From assembly GCF_026651855.1 (NCBI RefSeq), contig NZ_CP093280.1:660001-724000 (forward strand): a stretch of 64,000 nucleotides of DNA, written 5' to 3'. Of this stretch, positions 55,000 to 64,000 are shown piece by piece. The position numbers and the translations under genes were made by a program. Under the pieces are notes generated by a model. It was not told where the DNA came from. It ran no database searches and worked only from the letters and a program-made list of their open reading frames with translations. Every line of letters begins with the position of its first letter. The first letter of the stretch is position 1. The stretch comes from Pseudomonas silvicola (GTDB lineage Bacteria; Pseudomonadota; Gammaproteobacteria; Pseudomonadales; Pseudomonadaceae).

Positions 55000-56286
55000 T
55001 TACAGCACCACCCGCAAACACTGCCCGGCGTGGTAAAGGGAAAACCCGGTTTCATACAGCCCCGTGCGCAACGACGGCTGGCTCACTGGCTTGTCCAGCG
55101 AGAACGGCAACGGCAGGCCGGCCGGGTCGTCGCTGAACAGGTAATCGGCCAGTGCCTTGCCCACCACCGTGCCCGTGGTGTTGCCACGGCCGTTGTAGCC
55201 CGTCACCGATACCACGCCGGGCGCCGGCTCGAACAGACGCATCAGGTGGTCAGGGGTGAAGTCGATGACGCCGGTCCAGTGCATCTCCCAATCGACCTTT
55301 CCCAGCGCCGGGAAGTAATGGCCCTGGATGCGGTCTGCCCACCGCCGCACGAACCATGCCGGCTTGTTATCGACCCGGCCCATGCTGCCCAGCAGCAGGC
55401 GGCCATCGGCATCGCGGCGGATACTGCTCAGCACGGTGCGGGTGTCCCACGAACCTTGCCCGTGACGCAGCACGGCGTCAGCCGCAGCGCCTGCAAGGGG
55501 TCTGGAGGCAATCTGGTAGTAATAACCCCGGAAGTAGCGGCGCTTGAGGTCGGTCCAGTCGCCCTCGGTGTAGGCCCCGGTGGAAATCACCACCTTGGCG
55601 GCGCTGACCTCGCCCTTGGCGGTCTTGACCAGCCAGCCACTGCCCTGGCGTTGCAGTTGCTGCACCGCCGAATGCTCGTACAGGCCGCCGCCCAGGCGCT
55701 TCACCGCCGCGGCCAGGCCTTGGGTATAGGCCATCGGGTTGATGGTGCCGGCACGGCGGTCCAGCAACGCCGCGGCGATTTTCGTGGTTCCGCAATATTC
55801 TTCGCAGCGCGCGCCGGTCAGCAGTTCCACGTCTGCCCCGCGCCGGCGCCATTGCTCATGGCGGCTTTGCAGATCGGCCACACCGGTGGCGTTGTGGGCC
55901 ATGTGCAGCGTGCCTTCGTTGCGCGCCTGGCAGTCGATGCCCAGGCGCTGGATCATGGCGAAGACTGCCGCTGGGGCCTCGCCCAGCACCTTGTTCAGAC
56001 GGCTGCCGTGCTCAAACCCCAGGGTGGCCTCGACATCATCGGGGCGGATCCAGGTGCCGGCGTTGACCAGTCCCACGTTGCGCCCTGAGCCGCCGTGACC
56101 TACCTGATGGGCTTCAAGCAGCACCACGCGCTGGCCCTTCTCCAGCAACGCGATGGCCGTGTTGAGGCCGGTGATACCGCCACCGATCACGCATACATCG
56201 GCCTTGACCGCACTGGCCAAGGCGCCAGGGTTTGTGGACGGTGGAGTGAGGTGTTCCCAAAGACATTCCTGACGCAGTTGAGTCAT
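55000..56286 (-). CDS. amaA: FAD-dependent L-pipecolate oxidase (AmaA-like)
   Basis: AmaA oxidises L-pipecolate to 1-piperideine-6-carboxylate in the D-lysine branch of P. putida lysine catabolism. The 428-residue DAO-type flavoprotein has the Rossmann motif ADVCVIGGGITGLNTAIAL near 29-47, GHGGSGRNVGLVNAG near 63, and a C-terminal FAD contact VTGYNGRGNTTGTVVGKAL near 370. By itself it could be a gamma-glutamylputrescine oxidase of the same family. The neighbours amaB, LysR and hglS make AmaA the best reading. It lies downstream of amaB across a REP-like palindrome. Confidence 0.84.
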   Translation of the reverse strand: MTQLRQECLWEHLTPPSTNPGALASAVKADVCVIGGGITGLNTAIALLEKGQRVVLLEAHQVGHGGSGRNVGLVNAGTWIRPDDVEATLGFEHGSRLNKVLGEAPAAVFAMIQRLGIDCQARNEGTLHMAHNATGVADLQSRHEQWRRRGADVELLTGARCEEYCGTTKIAAALLDRRAGTINPMAYTQGLAAAVKRLGGGLYEHSAVQQLQRQGSGWLVKTAKGEVSAAKVVISTGAYTEGDWTDLKRRYFRGYYYQIASRPLAGAAADAVLRHGQGSWDTRTVLSSIRRDADGRLLLGSMGRVDNKPAWFVRRWADRIQGHYFPALGKVDWEMHWTGVIDFTPDHLMRLFEPAPGVVSVTGYNGRGNTTGTVVGKALADYLFSDDPAGLPLPFSLDKPVSQPSLRTGLYETGFSLYHAGQCLRVVL

Positions 56287-56344
56287 GACACGAACCCGGC
56301 CAAATCAAAGGGAGAAACGTTCTGAATGCTCCGCTGTGAGCCCC

Positions 56345-56437
56345 CCTGTGGGACCGGGCGAAGCTCGGGAAGGCCGCACCGCGGAATTCAGAAAGACCGC
56401 GGTGCTCTTTTCCCGAGCTTCGCCCGGTCCTACAGAG
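56345..56437. repeat. REP-like palindrome, full-length copy
   Basis: CTGTGGGACCGGGCGAAGCT...GCACCGCGG (56345-56384) pairs almost completely with CCGCGGTGC...AGCTTCGCCCGGTCCTACAG (56397-56435) around a twelve-base loop. It is the best copy of the family and sits between amaB and amaA. Confidence 0.85.
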
Positions 56438-56450
56438 GCGTAACGGTGAA

Positions 56451-57941
56451 TCAGTCGAACACGATGCCCTGGGCCAGCGGCAGCTCGCGCGAGTAGTTCA
56501 CGGTGTTGGTCTGGCGGCGCATGTAGGCCTTCCAGGCGTCGGAGCCTGACTCGCGCCCACCACCGGTTTCCTTCTCGCCGCCGAACGCACCACCGATTTC
56601 CGCACCGCTGGTGCCGATGTTGACGTTGGCAATGCCGCAGTCGCTACCCGAAGCACTCTGGAAACGCTCAGCTTCACGCAGGTCGGTGGTGAAAATGCAT
56701 GACGACAGGCCCTGGGGTACTTCATTGTTCAGGCGCAGCGCTTCTTCGAAATCATCATAGGCCAGCACGTAGAGGATCGGCGCGAAGGTTTCATGGCGCA
56801 CCACTTCACTCTGGGCGGGCATTTCGGCGATGGCCGGGCTGACGTAATAAGCATTGGGGTATTGTTCAGCCAACTGGCGTTCGCCGCCGAACACCTTTCC
56901 GCCTTCATCACGGGCCTTGGCCAGGGCACCTTGCATGGCGTCGAAGGAAGCCTTGTCGATCAGCGGGCCTACAAGGTTGTCCTTGCGCGGGTCACCGATG
57001 CGCACCTTGCCGTAGGCCGCTTTCACCCGGGCAACGACTTCGTCCTTGATGGACGCATGCACGATCACCCGGCGCAGGGTGGTGCAGCGCTGGCCGGCGG
57101 TACCCACCGCCGAGAACAGGATGCCGCGCACGGCCAGGTCGAGGTCGGCGCTGGGGGCCAGGATCATGGCGTTATTGCCGCCCAGCTCCAGGATGCTGCG
57201 GCCAAAGCGAGCGGCAACGCGTGGGCCTACTTCACGGCCCATGCGAGTGCTGCCGGTGGCGCTGACCAGCGGCACACGCGGGTCATCAACCAGTGCTTCG
57301 CCGGCTTCACGGTCACCAATCACCAGTTGGCACAGGCCTTGGGGCGCTTCGCCGAACTGCTTCAGGGCTTTCTCGAACAGCGCCTGGCATGCCAGGGCCG
57401 TCAGTGGGGTCTTTTCCGAAGGCTTCCACAACACGGCGTCGCCGCACACCAGCGCCAGCGCGGTGTTCCAGGCCCACACGGCAACCGGGAAGTTGAAGGC
57501 GCTGATCACGCCGACCACGCCCAGGGGGTGCCAGGTTTCACGCATGTGGTGGCCGGGGCGCTCGGAAGCGATGGTCAGGCCATACAACTGGCGGGACAGG
57601 CCGACGGCGAAGTCGCAGATGTCGATCATTTCCTGCACTTCACCCAGGCCTTCCTGGGTGATCTTGCCGGCTTCGATGGACACCAGTTCTCCCAATTGCA
57701 CCTTGTGTTCACGCAGCACTTCCCCGAACAGGCGCACCAACTCACCGCGACGCGGGGCTGGCACATCACGCCAGGCCAGGAAGGCTTTTTGCGCCACATC
57801 GATCTTGGCGAGCACCTGGGCCTTGTTTTCCAGGGTGACCGCGGCAATCCGGCTGCCGTCGATGGGGGTGTGAACGGGATGGTTGCCGTCGGTGTAGGCA
57901 CTGGTCGCGACGCCCAGGCTTTGAAGCAGTCCATCAACCAT
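56451..57941 (-). CDS. amaB: Aldehyde dehydrogenase, L-piperidine-6-carboxylate dehydrogenase (AmaB-like)
   Basis: AmaB oxidises 2-aminoadipate semialdehyde (open form of piperideine-6-carboxylate) to 2-aminoadipate, using NAD. The 496-residue ALDH has the catalytic Cys in VGTAGQRCTTLRRVIV near 290 and the general-base Glu in ILELGGNNAMIL near 255. The ALDH7-type opening and the GAFGGEKETGGGRESGSDAW near 465 fit antiquitin-like enzymes. I chose the start MVDGLLQSLGV, preceded by CAGGAGAAC. It is divergent from the LysR gene, with a candidate operator between. Confidence 0.9.
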   Translation of the reverse strand: MVDGLLQSLGVATSAYTDGNHPVHTPIDGSRIAAVTLENKAQVLAKIDVAQKAFLAWRDVPAPRRGELVRLFGEVLREHKVQLGELVSIEAGKITQEGLGEVQEMIDICDFAVGLSRQLYGLTIASERPGHHMRETWHPLGVVGVISAFNFPVAVWAWNTALALVCGDAVLWKPSEKTPLTALACQALFEKALKQFGEAPQGLCQLVIGDREAGEALVDDPRVPLVSATGSTRMGREVGPRVAARFGRSILELGGNNAMILAPSADLDLAVRGILFSAVGTAGQRCTTLRRVIVHASIKDEVVARVKAAYGKVRIGDPRKDNLVGPLIDKASFDAMQGALAKARDEGGKVFGGERQLAEQYPNAYYVSPAIAEMPAQSEVVRHETFAPILYVLAYDDFEEALRLNNEVPQGLSSCIFTTDLREAERFQSASGSDCGIANVNIGTSGAEIGGAFGGEKETGGGRESGSDAWKAYMRRQTNTVNYSRELPLAQGIVFD

Positions 57942-57985
57942 TGTGTTCTCCTGCAGGCGATGAGTAGTTGAAATCAAGCAATGGG

Positions 57986-58009
57986 ATCAGTATTAATCCG
58001 AATAGTGAT
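57986..58009. promoter_or_regulatory. Candidate LysR operator between amaB and its regulator
   Basis: ATCAGTATT-AATCCG-AATAGTGAT is a near-perfect inverted repeat (only the central G pair of each arm fails to match) with AT-rich arms. It lies in the 145-base divergent gap, the usual place for a LysR-type binding site. Confidence 0.5.
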
Positions 58010-58086
58010 GCGCAACAAACGACCAATATTCAGCACATCATTCCGTCAGGGCATGATGTTCGTCCTCCAGCGCCTGTGAGATCGAC

Positions 58087-58974
58087 ATGTCCAAACGCCT
58101 CGTTCCTTCCATGGCCGCGCTGCAATGCTTCGAAGCCGCTGCCCGCCACCTGAGCTTCACCCGCGCCGCGGAAGAGTTGCACCTGACCCAGAGCGCTGTC
58201 AGCAAGCAGGTGGCACAGCTGGAAGAGATGCTGCGCCACCACCTGTTCCTGCGCATCCGCCGGCGCCTGCAACTGACCCCGGCGGGCAGCCTGTACCTGG
58301 CCGAAGTGAACAAGATCCTGGTGCAGGTGGACATGTCCAGCCGTTACATCCTGTCATACGGGCAGGAAACCGAAGTGCTGACAGTGGCCACCCAGCCCAG
58401 CTTTGGCGTGGGCTGGCTGATCCCGCACCTGAAGGGCTTCGGCAAGCGCCACCCCAATATCCACCTGGACATTCGCAACGAACTGGAGCCGTTCAACCTG
58501 CTGCAGGGCAAAGCCGACGTGGTGTTCTTCTTCGGCCAGGGCACCTGGCCAGGTGCGACCTGCCAGGAACTGTTCGCCGAAGAAGTGATGCCGGTATGCG
58601 CCCCTGAGCTGTTGGCTGGCCGCACCTTGGCAAGTGCCGAAGAATTGGCCGGCCAGGTCCTGCTGCAAAGTACCTCGCGGCCCGAAACCTGGCACGAATG
58701 GTTTCTGGAACAGGGCCTGCACTCGGCCAACAGCTACCATGGGCCGCGTTTCGACACGTTCTACATGTGCATCAGCGCCGCCGTGTCGGGCTGCGGCGTG
58801 GCGCTGGTGCCGCGCTACCTGGTGGCCCGGGAACTGGCTGAAGGCAAGCTGGTGGTGCCGTGGAACCACGTGATGCCGAGCAATGGCGCACATTTCCTGG
58901 CCTACCAGGAACATTCGGCCGAGGTGCCCAAGGTGCGGGCCCTGGTGGAATGGGTAACGCAGCAACTTTCCTGA
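58087..58974 (+). CDS. LysR-type regulator, GcvA-like, of the lysine block
   Basis: The 295-residue regulator begins MSKRLVPSMAALQCFEAAAR, with the helix-turn-helix in LSFTRAAEELHLTQSAVSKQ near 22-41, then a substrate-binding domain (TLTVATQPSFGVGWLIPHL-like strand near 100, here VLTVATQPSFGVGWLIPHL). The divergent position from amaB and tandem position before hglS suggest control of 2-aminoadipate/pipecolate catabolism; the ligand is not known. A short 5' region holds the inverted-repeat candidate. Confidence 0.88.
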   Translation: MSKRLVPSMAALQCFEAAARHLSFTRAAEELHLTQSAVSKQVAQLEEMLRHHLFLRIRRRLQLTPAGSLYLAEVNKILVQVDMSSRYILSYGQETEVLTVATQPSFGVGWLIPHLKGFGKRHPNIHLDIRNELEPFNLLQGKADVVFFFGQGTWPGATCQELFAEEVMPVCAPELLAGRTLASAEELAGQVLLQSTSRPETWHEWFLEQGLHSANSYHGPRFDTFYMCISAAVSGCGVALVPRYLVARELAEGKLVVPWNHVMPSNGAHFLAYQEHSAEVPKVRALVEWVTQQLS

Positions 58975-59082
58975 CAACCGAACAAGCCGATTTTCTGGAA
59001 TGACCGGGTGACTTTTTTTCGCTTGCGGCCCCAGGTCATTCCCCGCTTTCATAGAGCAAGCCCATTCTCTCGGAGTCTCGCC

Positions 59083-60474
59083 ATGCCCAGCTTCGTCAGC
59101 CCCGACGAAATACGCGCCCGCTTCTCGCGCGCCATGTCCGATATGTACAAGCAGGAAGTTCCGCTTTACGGGGCGCTGATGGAGCTGGTGGGCGAAGTCA
59201 ACGAACAGGTCATGGCCCAGCGCCCGGACGTCACCCGCGCCTTGGCGTGGACCGGTGAAACCCAGCGCCTGGCCATGGAGCGCCACGGCGCCATCCGCGT
59301 GGGGACTGCGGGCGAACTGGCGACCATCGCCCGCCTCTTCGCGGTCATGGGCATGCAGCCGGTGGGCTACTACGACCTGACACCAGCCGGTGTGCCGGTG
59401 CACTCCACTGCGTTTCGCGCGGTCCACGAGCAGGCACTTCAGGTCAGCCCGTTCCGGGTCTTCACCTCGCTGCTGCGCCTGGAGCTGATCGATAACCTGC
59501 CCCTGCGTGAACTCGCCGAGGCACTCCTGGGCCGCCGCCAGATCTTCACCTCCCGCGCGTTGCAACTGATAGAACGCTGCGAGCGCCAAGGTGGCCTGAA
59601 CGAACAGGATGCGCAGGACTTCGTGACCCAGGCCCTGGAAACCTTCCGCTGGCACCACGACGCCACCGTCACGAGTGCCGAGTACCAGCAGTTGCATGAC
59701 CAGCACCGGCTGATCGCCGATGTGGTGGCCTTCAAGGGCCCGCACATCAACCACCTTACCCCGCGTACTCTGGACATCGATGCCGTGCAGGCCGCCATGC
59801 CCGCCAAAGGCATCACGCCCAAGGCCGTCATCGAAGGGCCGCCCCCGCGCAAACACCCTATTCTGCTGCGCCAGACCAGCTTCAAGGCCTTGCAGGAAAA
59901 GGTCGCCTTCACCGATCAGGCCACGGCGGGTGGCAGCCACACCGCCCGCTTCGGCGAGATCGAGCAACGCGGCGCAGCCCTGACGCCCAAAGGGCGCGAG
60001 CTGTATGACCGGTTGCTGAACCAGTCACGCGAAGCCTTGGCCGGCTTCCCCAGCGAAAGCAACGCCGGTGAATACATGCGCCAGCTGAGCGAGCACTTCG
60101 CCGACTTTCCCGATGACCTGGCCCAGATGCGCGAGCAAGGCCTGGCCTATTTTCGCTACTTCGCCACCGAAGCTGGCCTGGCGGCCCGCGCGCAGCCGGA
60201 CCGGCCCACCCGCCTGCAAGGGCTGATAGACGCGGGGCATGTGCATTTCGAGCCATTGGTATACGAGGACTTTCTGCCAGTCAGTGCTGCCGGCATTTTC
60301 CAGTCCAACCTGGGTGATGATGCCCAGAGCCACTACGCGGGCGGGTCGACCCAGGACGCCTTCCACAAGGCGCTGGGCCGCAGCGTACTCGATGAGCTTG
60401 AGCTCTACGCCCAGAGCCAGGCCCGCTCGCTGAGCGACTGTGCCGCGCAGCTGGGCCTGGACCGCCTGGGCTGA
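59083..60474 (+). CDS. hglS: 2-oxoadipate dioxygenase/decarboxylase (HglS, DUF1338)
   Basis: HglS (YdcJ family) of P. putida is an Fe(II) enzyme converting 2-oxoadipate to D-2-hydroxyglutarate, completing the D-lysine branch. The 463-residue protein has conserved His ligands in GVPVHSTAFRAV near 105-116 and FKGPHINHLTPRTLDID near 217-233, with an acidic ligand in the C-terminal half (FEPLVYEDFLPVSAAGIFQSN, here split: FEPLVYEDFLP then SAAGIFQSN). The start at 59083 follows TCTCGGAGTC. It lies 108 bases after the LysR gene on the same strand and could be cotranscribed with it. Confidence 0.88.
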   Translation: MPSFVSPDEIRARFSRAMSDMYKQEVPLYGALMELVGEVNEQVMAQRPDVTRALAWTGETQRLAMERHGAIRVGTAGELATIARLFAVMGMQPVGYYDLTPAGVPVHSTAFRAVHEQALQVSPFRVFTSLLRLELIDNLPLRELAEALLGRRQIFTSRALQLIERCERQGGLNEQDAQDFVTQALETFRWHHDATVTSAEYQQLHDQHRLIADVVAFKGPHINHLTPRTLDIDAVQAAMPAKGITPKAVIEGPPPRKHPILLRQTSFKALQEKVAFTDQATAGGSHTARFGEIEQRGAALTPKGRELYDRLLNQSREALAGFPSESNAGEYMRQLSEHFADFPDDLAQMREQGLAYFRYFATEAGLAARAQPDRPTRLQGLIDAGHVHFEPLVYEDFLPVSAAGIFQSNLGDDAQSHYAGGSTQDAFHKALGRSVLDELELYAQSQARSLSDCAAQLGLDRLG

Positions 60475-60477
60475 GCC

Positions 60478-62463
60478 TTAGCGGCCGACGCGGAAGCGGT
60501 TCACTTCCTGGCGCAGCTCGGCAGCCAGGGCTTCCAGCTCACGGGCGGTGACGGCGAGGTTGGAGACAACCTCGCGCTGTTCGCTATTGGCCAGGGCGAT
60601 GCTCTGCAGGTTGCTGCTGAGCAAGGTAGCGGTGCTGCTCTGCTCCTGGGTGGCGGTAGTGATGGCCGCGAATTGCTGCCCGGCCGAACGGCTCTGCTCA
60701 TCGATCTGCGACAGGGCCGCTGCCACCTTGGCGTTGCGCGACAGGCCCTCTTCCATCAGCGCCTTGCCCTGTTCCATGGTACTGATGGCGTTGCTGGTTT
60801 CGTGCTGGATGCTGCCAATCATGGTCGAGATTTCATCGGTGGCCTGACGCGTGCGTGAAGCCAGGCTGCGCACCTCGTCGGCGACCACGGCAAAGCCGCG
60901 GCCCTGCTCGCCGGCACGGGCCGCCTCGATGGCAGCGTTGAGCGCCAGCAGGTTGGTCTGTTCGGCAATGGCGGTAATGACACTGACGATGCCACCGATT
61001 TCCTGCGAACGCTGGCCCAGGGTGTTGATGACACTGGCGGTGCTGTTCAAGGCGCCGGCGATCTCCTGCAGCGAAGACGATGCCTCGCCCATGGAACTGC
61101 GGCCGATGCGCGTCTGCTCGGCGTTTTCCTGGGCCATGCGCTGGGTACTGCCCATGTTGTCGGCAATGTTCAGCGACGTGGCGCTGAATTCTTCCACCGC
61201 ACCGGCCATGCTGGTGATCTCGCCCGACTGCTGCTCCATGCCTTCATAGGCACCGGTCGACAGACCCGACAGCGCCTGTGCCCGGCCGCTCACTTCATGG
61301 GCAGCCGTACGGATGTGCGTGACCATGGCCGCCAGCGCTTCACCCATGTGGTTGAAGCTGCGCGCCAGTTGGCCAATTTCATCGTGGCTGGAAACGTTCA
61401 AGCGCGCGTCCAGGTCGCCGGCACCCAAGGCCTCGGCCTGGCGGACCAGATCACCCAGCGGCTTGAGCTTGCTGCGCAGCAGCCACATGGAAACACCCAC
61501 CGCCAGCAGCATGGCCAGCAGGCTGCCAATGGCCAGGCGAATGCCGACGCTCCAGGTCACGGCGCGGATTTCGTCCTTGGGCATGGTCGCCAGAACGCTC
61601 CATGGGCCACCGGCGAACGGCACGGCGACGCTGTAGAAGTCTTCGCCCGTGTCGCGCCAAAAGGCGCCCTTGCCCGGGTGTTTGATGAAATCAGCCAGTT
61701 CGTCGGTGGCCTTTTCCGGGGCCTTCACACCAGCAGGGGCCACCAGCCATTTGCCATTCTCATCAAGCAAGGCCAACGAACCGGTCTGGCCGATGCGGAA
61801 ACGACGCAGGTTTTCGAACTGGGTATTCTGCGCGTCTGTGTAGTCAAAGCCCACGAACAACACGGCAATCACCCGGCCGCTGGTATCGAGTACCGGCGTG
61901 TACTGGGTCATGTACGAACGGTCGAACAACACCGCACGGCCCACATAGTTCTGCCCGGCCAACAGGCGCGAATAGGCAGGGTGCTGGTGGTCGAGCAAGG
62001 TGCCGATGGCGCGGCTGCCGTCCTGCTTGGTCAACGAGGTGCTGATACGAATGAAATCCTCGCCCTTGCGCACGAACACCGTCGCGACACCCGCAGTCAT
62101 CTGGCGGAATTCATCGGCTTCTCGAAAATCGTTGTTCAGCGGCTTGCCGTTGAGCAACAGCGCAGGGGTCGCGATACCCGCCACATTCACCAACTCATCG
62201 CTATTCAGGGTCAAGCCGCTGCTGAAGCGCTTTTCGAACAGCCCGCTGAGGCGCTGGGTACTGTCACGCAAGGTGCCATGGAATGTGCTCAGCTGGTCAG
62301 CCAGCAAGCGCGCTTCACTGGCCAGGTGTTCCTGGCGCGTCATGAGGTTCGCGCTGTCGAGCGAGCGCAGGGCAAAGACAGTACTGCCGGTAATGACGAC
62401 GGCAAGAATGGCCGCGAGGGCGATACCGAGTTGCGAGGCAATTCGGGCACGAGGTTGAGACAT
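60478..62463 (-). CDS. Methyl-accepting chemotaxis protein with double-Cache-like sensor
   Basis: The 661-residue transducer has TM1 ([20 protein letters not shown] near 8-27), a large periplasmic Cache-type domain to about 300 with [20 protein letters not shown] and a second pocket [13 protein letters not shown], then TM2 ([19 protein letters not shown]). HAMP and the signalling domain follow, with the hairpin tip [18 protein letters not shown] near 500. The ligand is unknown; Cache domains of this type often bind organic acids, amines or amino acids. I chose the start [10 protein letters not shown] after CAGGAGCC. Its stop nearly touches the convergent hglS gene. Confidence 0.92.
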   Translation of the reverse strand: MSQPRARIASQLGIALAAILAVVITGSTVFALRSLDSANLMTRQEHLASEARLLADQLSTFHGTLRDSTQRLSGLFEKRFSSGLTLNSDELVNVAGIATPALLLNGKPLNNDFREADEFRQMTAGVATVFVRKGEDFIRISTSLTKQDGSRAIGTLLDHQHPAYSRLLAGQNYVGRAVLFDRSYMTQYTPVLDTSGRVIAVLFVGFDYTDAQNTQFENLRRFRIGQTGSLALLDENGKWLVAPAGVKAPEKATDELADFIKHPGKGAFWRDTGEDFYSVAVPFAGGPWSVLATMPKDEIRAVTWSVGIRLAIGSLLAMLLAVGVSMWLLRSKLKPLGDLVRQAEALGAGDLDARLNVSSHDEIGQLARSFNHMGEALAAMVTHIRTAAHEVSGRAQALSGLSTGAYEGMEQQSGEITSMAGAVEEFSATSLNIADNMGSTQRMAQENAEQTRIGRSSMGEASSSLQEIAGALNSTASVINTLGQRSQEIGGIVSVITAIAEQTNLLALNAAIEAARAGEQGRGFAVVADEVRSLASRTRQATDEISTMIGSIQHETSNAISTMEQGKALMEEGLSRNAKVAAALSQIDEQSRSAGQQFAAITTATQEQSSTATLLSSNLQSIALANSEQREVVSNLAVTARELEALAAELRQEVNRFRVGR

Positions 62464-62652
62464 GCTGGCTCCTGACCGCAGGGCTCGCCCGAGCATCTCG
62501 GGGCCAGGCGGCGTGGTTTCGATTCGGTTTTCACGGACCTTTCTGAGCGAGGTCCTGCACCAGTAGATTCGGCTGCAACCGTCAATACTTGAGTGCCGGG
62601 GAGGGATATACGCAAACGTTAAAATAATGGCATTTTAGCGGCTTTTTGCCAC

Positions 62653-63573
62653 CTATCGCAGAATGTCGACGACCGGCAGCGCCATGGCCTGTACTTCGGC
62701 CTGCAGGAAATCGCTCAGGCGCTTGAGGCGATCACCACCCGGGCGTGTGCCTGGCCACACCAGGTAATAATTCAGGCCACTGAACACCGCGGTTGGCCAG
62801 GGCAGGCTCAAGCGCCCCTGGGCGACATCTTCGGCAACCATCATCAGGTCACCAATGGCGACGCCATAACCGCGTGCGGCGGCAATCATTCCCAACTCCA
62901 GGGTATCGAACGCCTGTCCGCCCTTGAGCGAGATCTGCTCGGCAAGGCCCATGCGCCCCAGCCAGTCTCGCCAGTCACGACGGTCAGGTGTCGGGTGCAG
63001 CAATTCGACACCGGCCAATTGCTCGACGGTCCAGGGCGCATCGTTGATCAAGGCCGGCGAGCCAACCGGGATCAGCAACTCCGGGAACAGGAATGTCGCT
63101 TCCCAGTCGGCGGGAAAGTTGCCGTTGCCCAGCAGAACCGCACAGTCGAAAGGCTCATGGTTGAAGTCCACATGATCCACCTCCATCCAGGCGCTGGTGA
63201 GCTGCACGTCGTTGCCAGCCTGCAGATGGCGAAACCGGCTGAGGCGGGCCAGCAGCCAGCGCATGGTCAGCGTCGACGGCGCCTTCATGCGCAACACGTC
63301 ATCTTCGCTGTGCAGGGTGGCGCAGGCTCGCTCCAGGGCGGCAAAGCCCTCGCGCACACCTAGCAGCAGCAGGCGCGCCGATTCGCTGGGCTGCAGGTTG
63401 CGGCCGTTGCGCTGGAAAAGCCGACAGCCGAAGTGCTCTTCCAGGGTTTTGATATGCCGGCTGACGGCGCTCTGGGTTATCGATAACTCATCTGCGGCGC
63501 GGGTGAACGAGCTATGGCGGGCAGCCGCCTCGAAGGCGCGCAAAGCATACAAAGGCGGCAGGCGACGGGGCAT
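62653..63573 (-). CDS. LysR-type regulator, GcvA-like
   Basis: The 306-residue protein starts MPRRLPPLYALRAFEAAAR, with helix-turn-helix SSFTRAADELSITQSAVSRH near 21-40 and a GcvA-type binding domain (ELLIPVGSPALI, YLVWPGTRPGGDRLKRLSDF). It is divergent from the MATE gene and upstream of the chemoreceptor on the same strand, 189 bases apart, so either could be a target. The ligand is unknown. Confidence 0.88.
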   Translation of the reverse strand: MPRRLPPLYALRAFEAAARHSSFTRAADELSITQSAVSRHIKTLEEHFGCRLFQRNGRNLQPSESARLLLLGVREGFAALERACATLHSEDDVLRMKAPSTLTMRWLLARLSRFRHLQAGNDVQLTSAWMEVDHVDFNHEPFDCAVLLGNGNFPADWEATFLFPELLIPVGSPALINDAPWTVEQLAGVELLHPTPDRRDWRDWLGRMGLAEQISLKGGQAFDTLELGMIAAARGYGVAIGDLMMVAEDVAQGRLSLPWPTAVFSGLNYYLVWPGTRPGGDRLKRLSDFLQAEVQAMALPVVDILR

Positions 63574-63726
63574 TCGATGATTTCCTGAACAATTGAAGCA
63601 CTCGACAGAGAGATATTATGCCCATGAGTAAAACTCATGCGAGCCATCGTTTTTATCCTTTTGTGCAGCCGTGAACAACAGCACAGAATCCACGCTCCCC
63701 TGCCGTCTGTTGAATGAGCTACCCCC

Positions 63727-64000
63727 ATGCCTTCTGCCATCCGTATCGAACTCGGTGCCCTGCTTCGCCTGGCAGGCCCGTTGATTGCCTCACAACTGGC
63801 GCACATGCTGATGGTGCTCACCGACACCCTGATGATGGCGCGCATCAGCCCCCAGGCACTGGCCGGGGGTGGCCTGGGGGCAGCCAGCTATACCTTCGTG
63901 TCGATCTTCTGCATTGGCGTGATTGCCGCCGTCGGCACACTGGTGTCGATCCGCCTGGGCGCCGGTGACAAGCTGGGCGCCGCGCGCCTGACCCAGGCGG
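63727..64000 (+). CDS. MATE-family multidrug efflux protein, N-terminal part (cut by window end)
   Basis: Only the first 91 residues are visible. They open MPSAIRIELGALLRLAGPLI, with ASQLAHMLMVLTDTLMMARI near 21-40 and YTFVSIFCIGVIAAVGTLVS near 55-74, the first two or three helices of NorM-type Na+/H+-drug antiporters. It is divergent from the LysR gene. The rest lies outside the window. Confidence 0.85.
   Translation, partial: MPSAIRIELGALLRLAGPLIASQLAHMLMVLTDTLMMARISPQALAGGGLGAASYTFVSIFCIGVIAAVGTLVSIRLGAGDKLGAARLTQA

Overview
The window is chromosomal DNA from a fluorescent pseudomonad, most likely of the Pseudomonas putida group. Three things support this: GC-rich sequence with few gaps; a gene order matching the algP-algQ-dsbH-hemYXDC-algRZ-argH-cyaA-lysA-dapF-xerC-sutA-amtB-glnK-yifB backbone of Pseudomonas; and an adjacent L-lysine catabolic block (amaA-amaB-LysR-hglS) as known from P. 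putida. No tRNA, rRNA, CRISPR, prophage or IS element was seen.

Layout. Positions 1-9.3 kb hold a partial unrecognised gene, chaC, a predicted outer-membrane protein, a 2Fe-2S reductase overlapping ubiD, an acyltransferase/SGNH protein, rho, trxA and a GntR-type regulator. From 9.5 to 12.3 kb is a complete polar amino-acid ABC transporter operon, divergent from that regulator. From 12.5 to 16.5 kb lie the convergent polyphosphate genes ppx and ppk, sharing a palindromic 3' end, with a candidate PhoB-dependent promoter upstream of ppk. From 16.6 to 20.4 kb are DedA, ElbB, a DUF188 protein, a glycine-zipper lipoprotein, a coiled-coil DUF5384 protein and a LysE/RhtB exporter.

The outstanding region is 20.6-25.9 kb. 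An ABC-F ATPase gene holds an in-frame array of an 843-bp unit, four full copies plus a partial fifth. Its 5' end is fused out of frame to the algP (histone-like KPAA protein) gene. The normal ABC-F N-terminal domain and the algP 3' end are absent. This is either a real amplification with deletion or an assembly artefact; the sequence alone cannot decide.

From 26.2 to 36.6 kb follow an FKBP isomerase, algQ, a DsbB homologue with a degraded CXXC motif, the hemC-hemD-hemX-hemY operon, the algZ-algR two-component pair, argH and two small conserved proteins. From 36.7 to 45 kb are cyaA, a DUF1289 protein, cyaY, and an lptM-lysA-dapF-yigA-xerC-yigB series. From 45 to 51.2 kb are sutA, a YjbQ protein, the amtB-glnK ammonium module, ubiK, a LysR regulator and yifB.

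From 51.3 to 64 kb are a FUSC-family transporter, a mechanosensitive channel with a cyclic-nucleotide-binding domain, the lysine/pipecolate genes, a chemoreceptor, a LysR regulator and the start of a MATE efflux gene. Between genes, a family of REP-like palindromes (core CCTGTGGGACCGGGCGAAGC) recurs at least five times, along with a second family.
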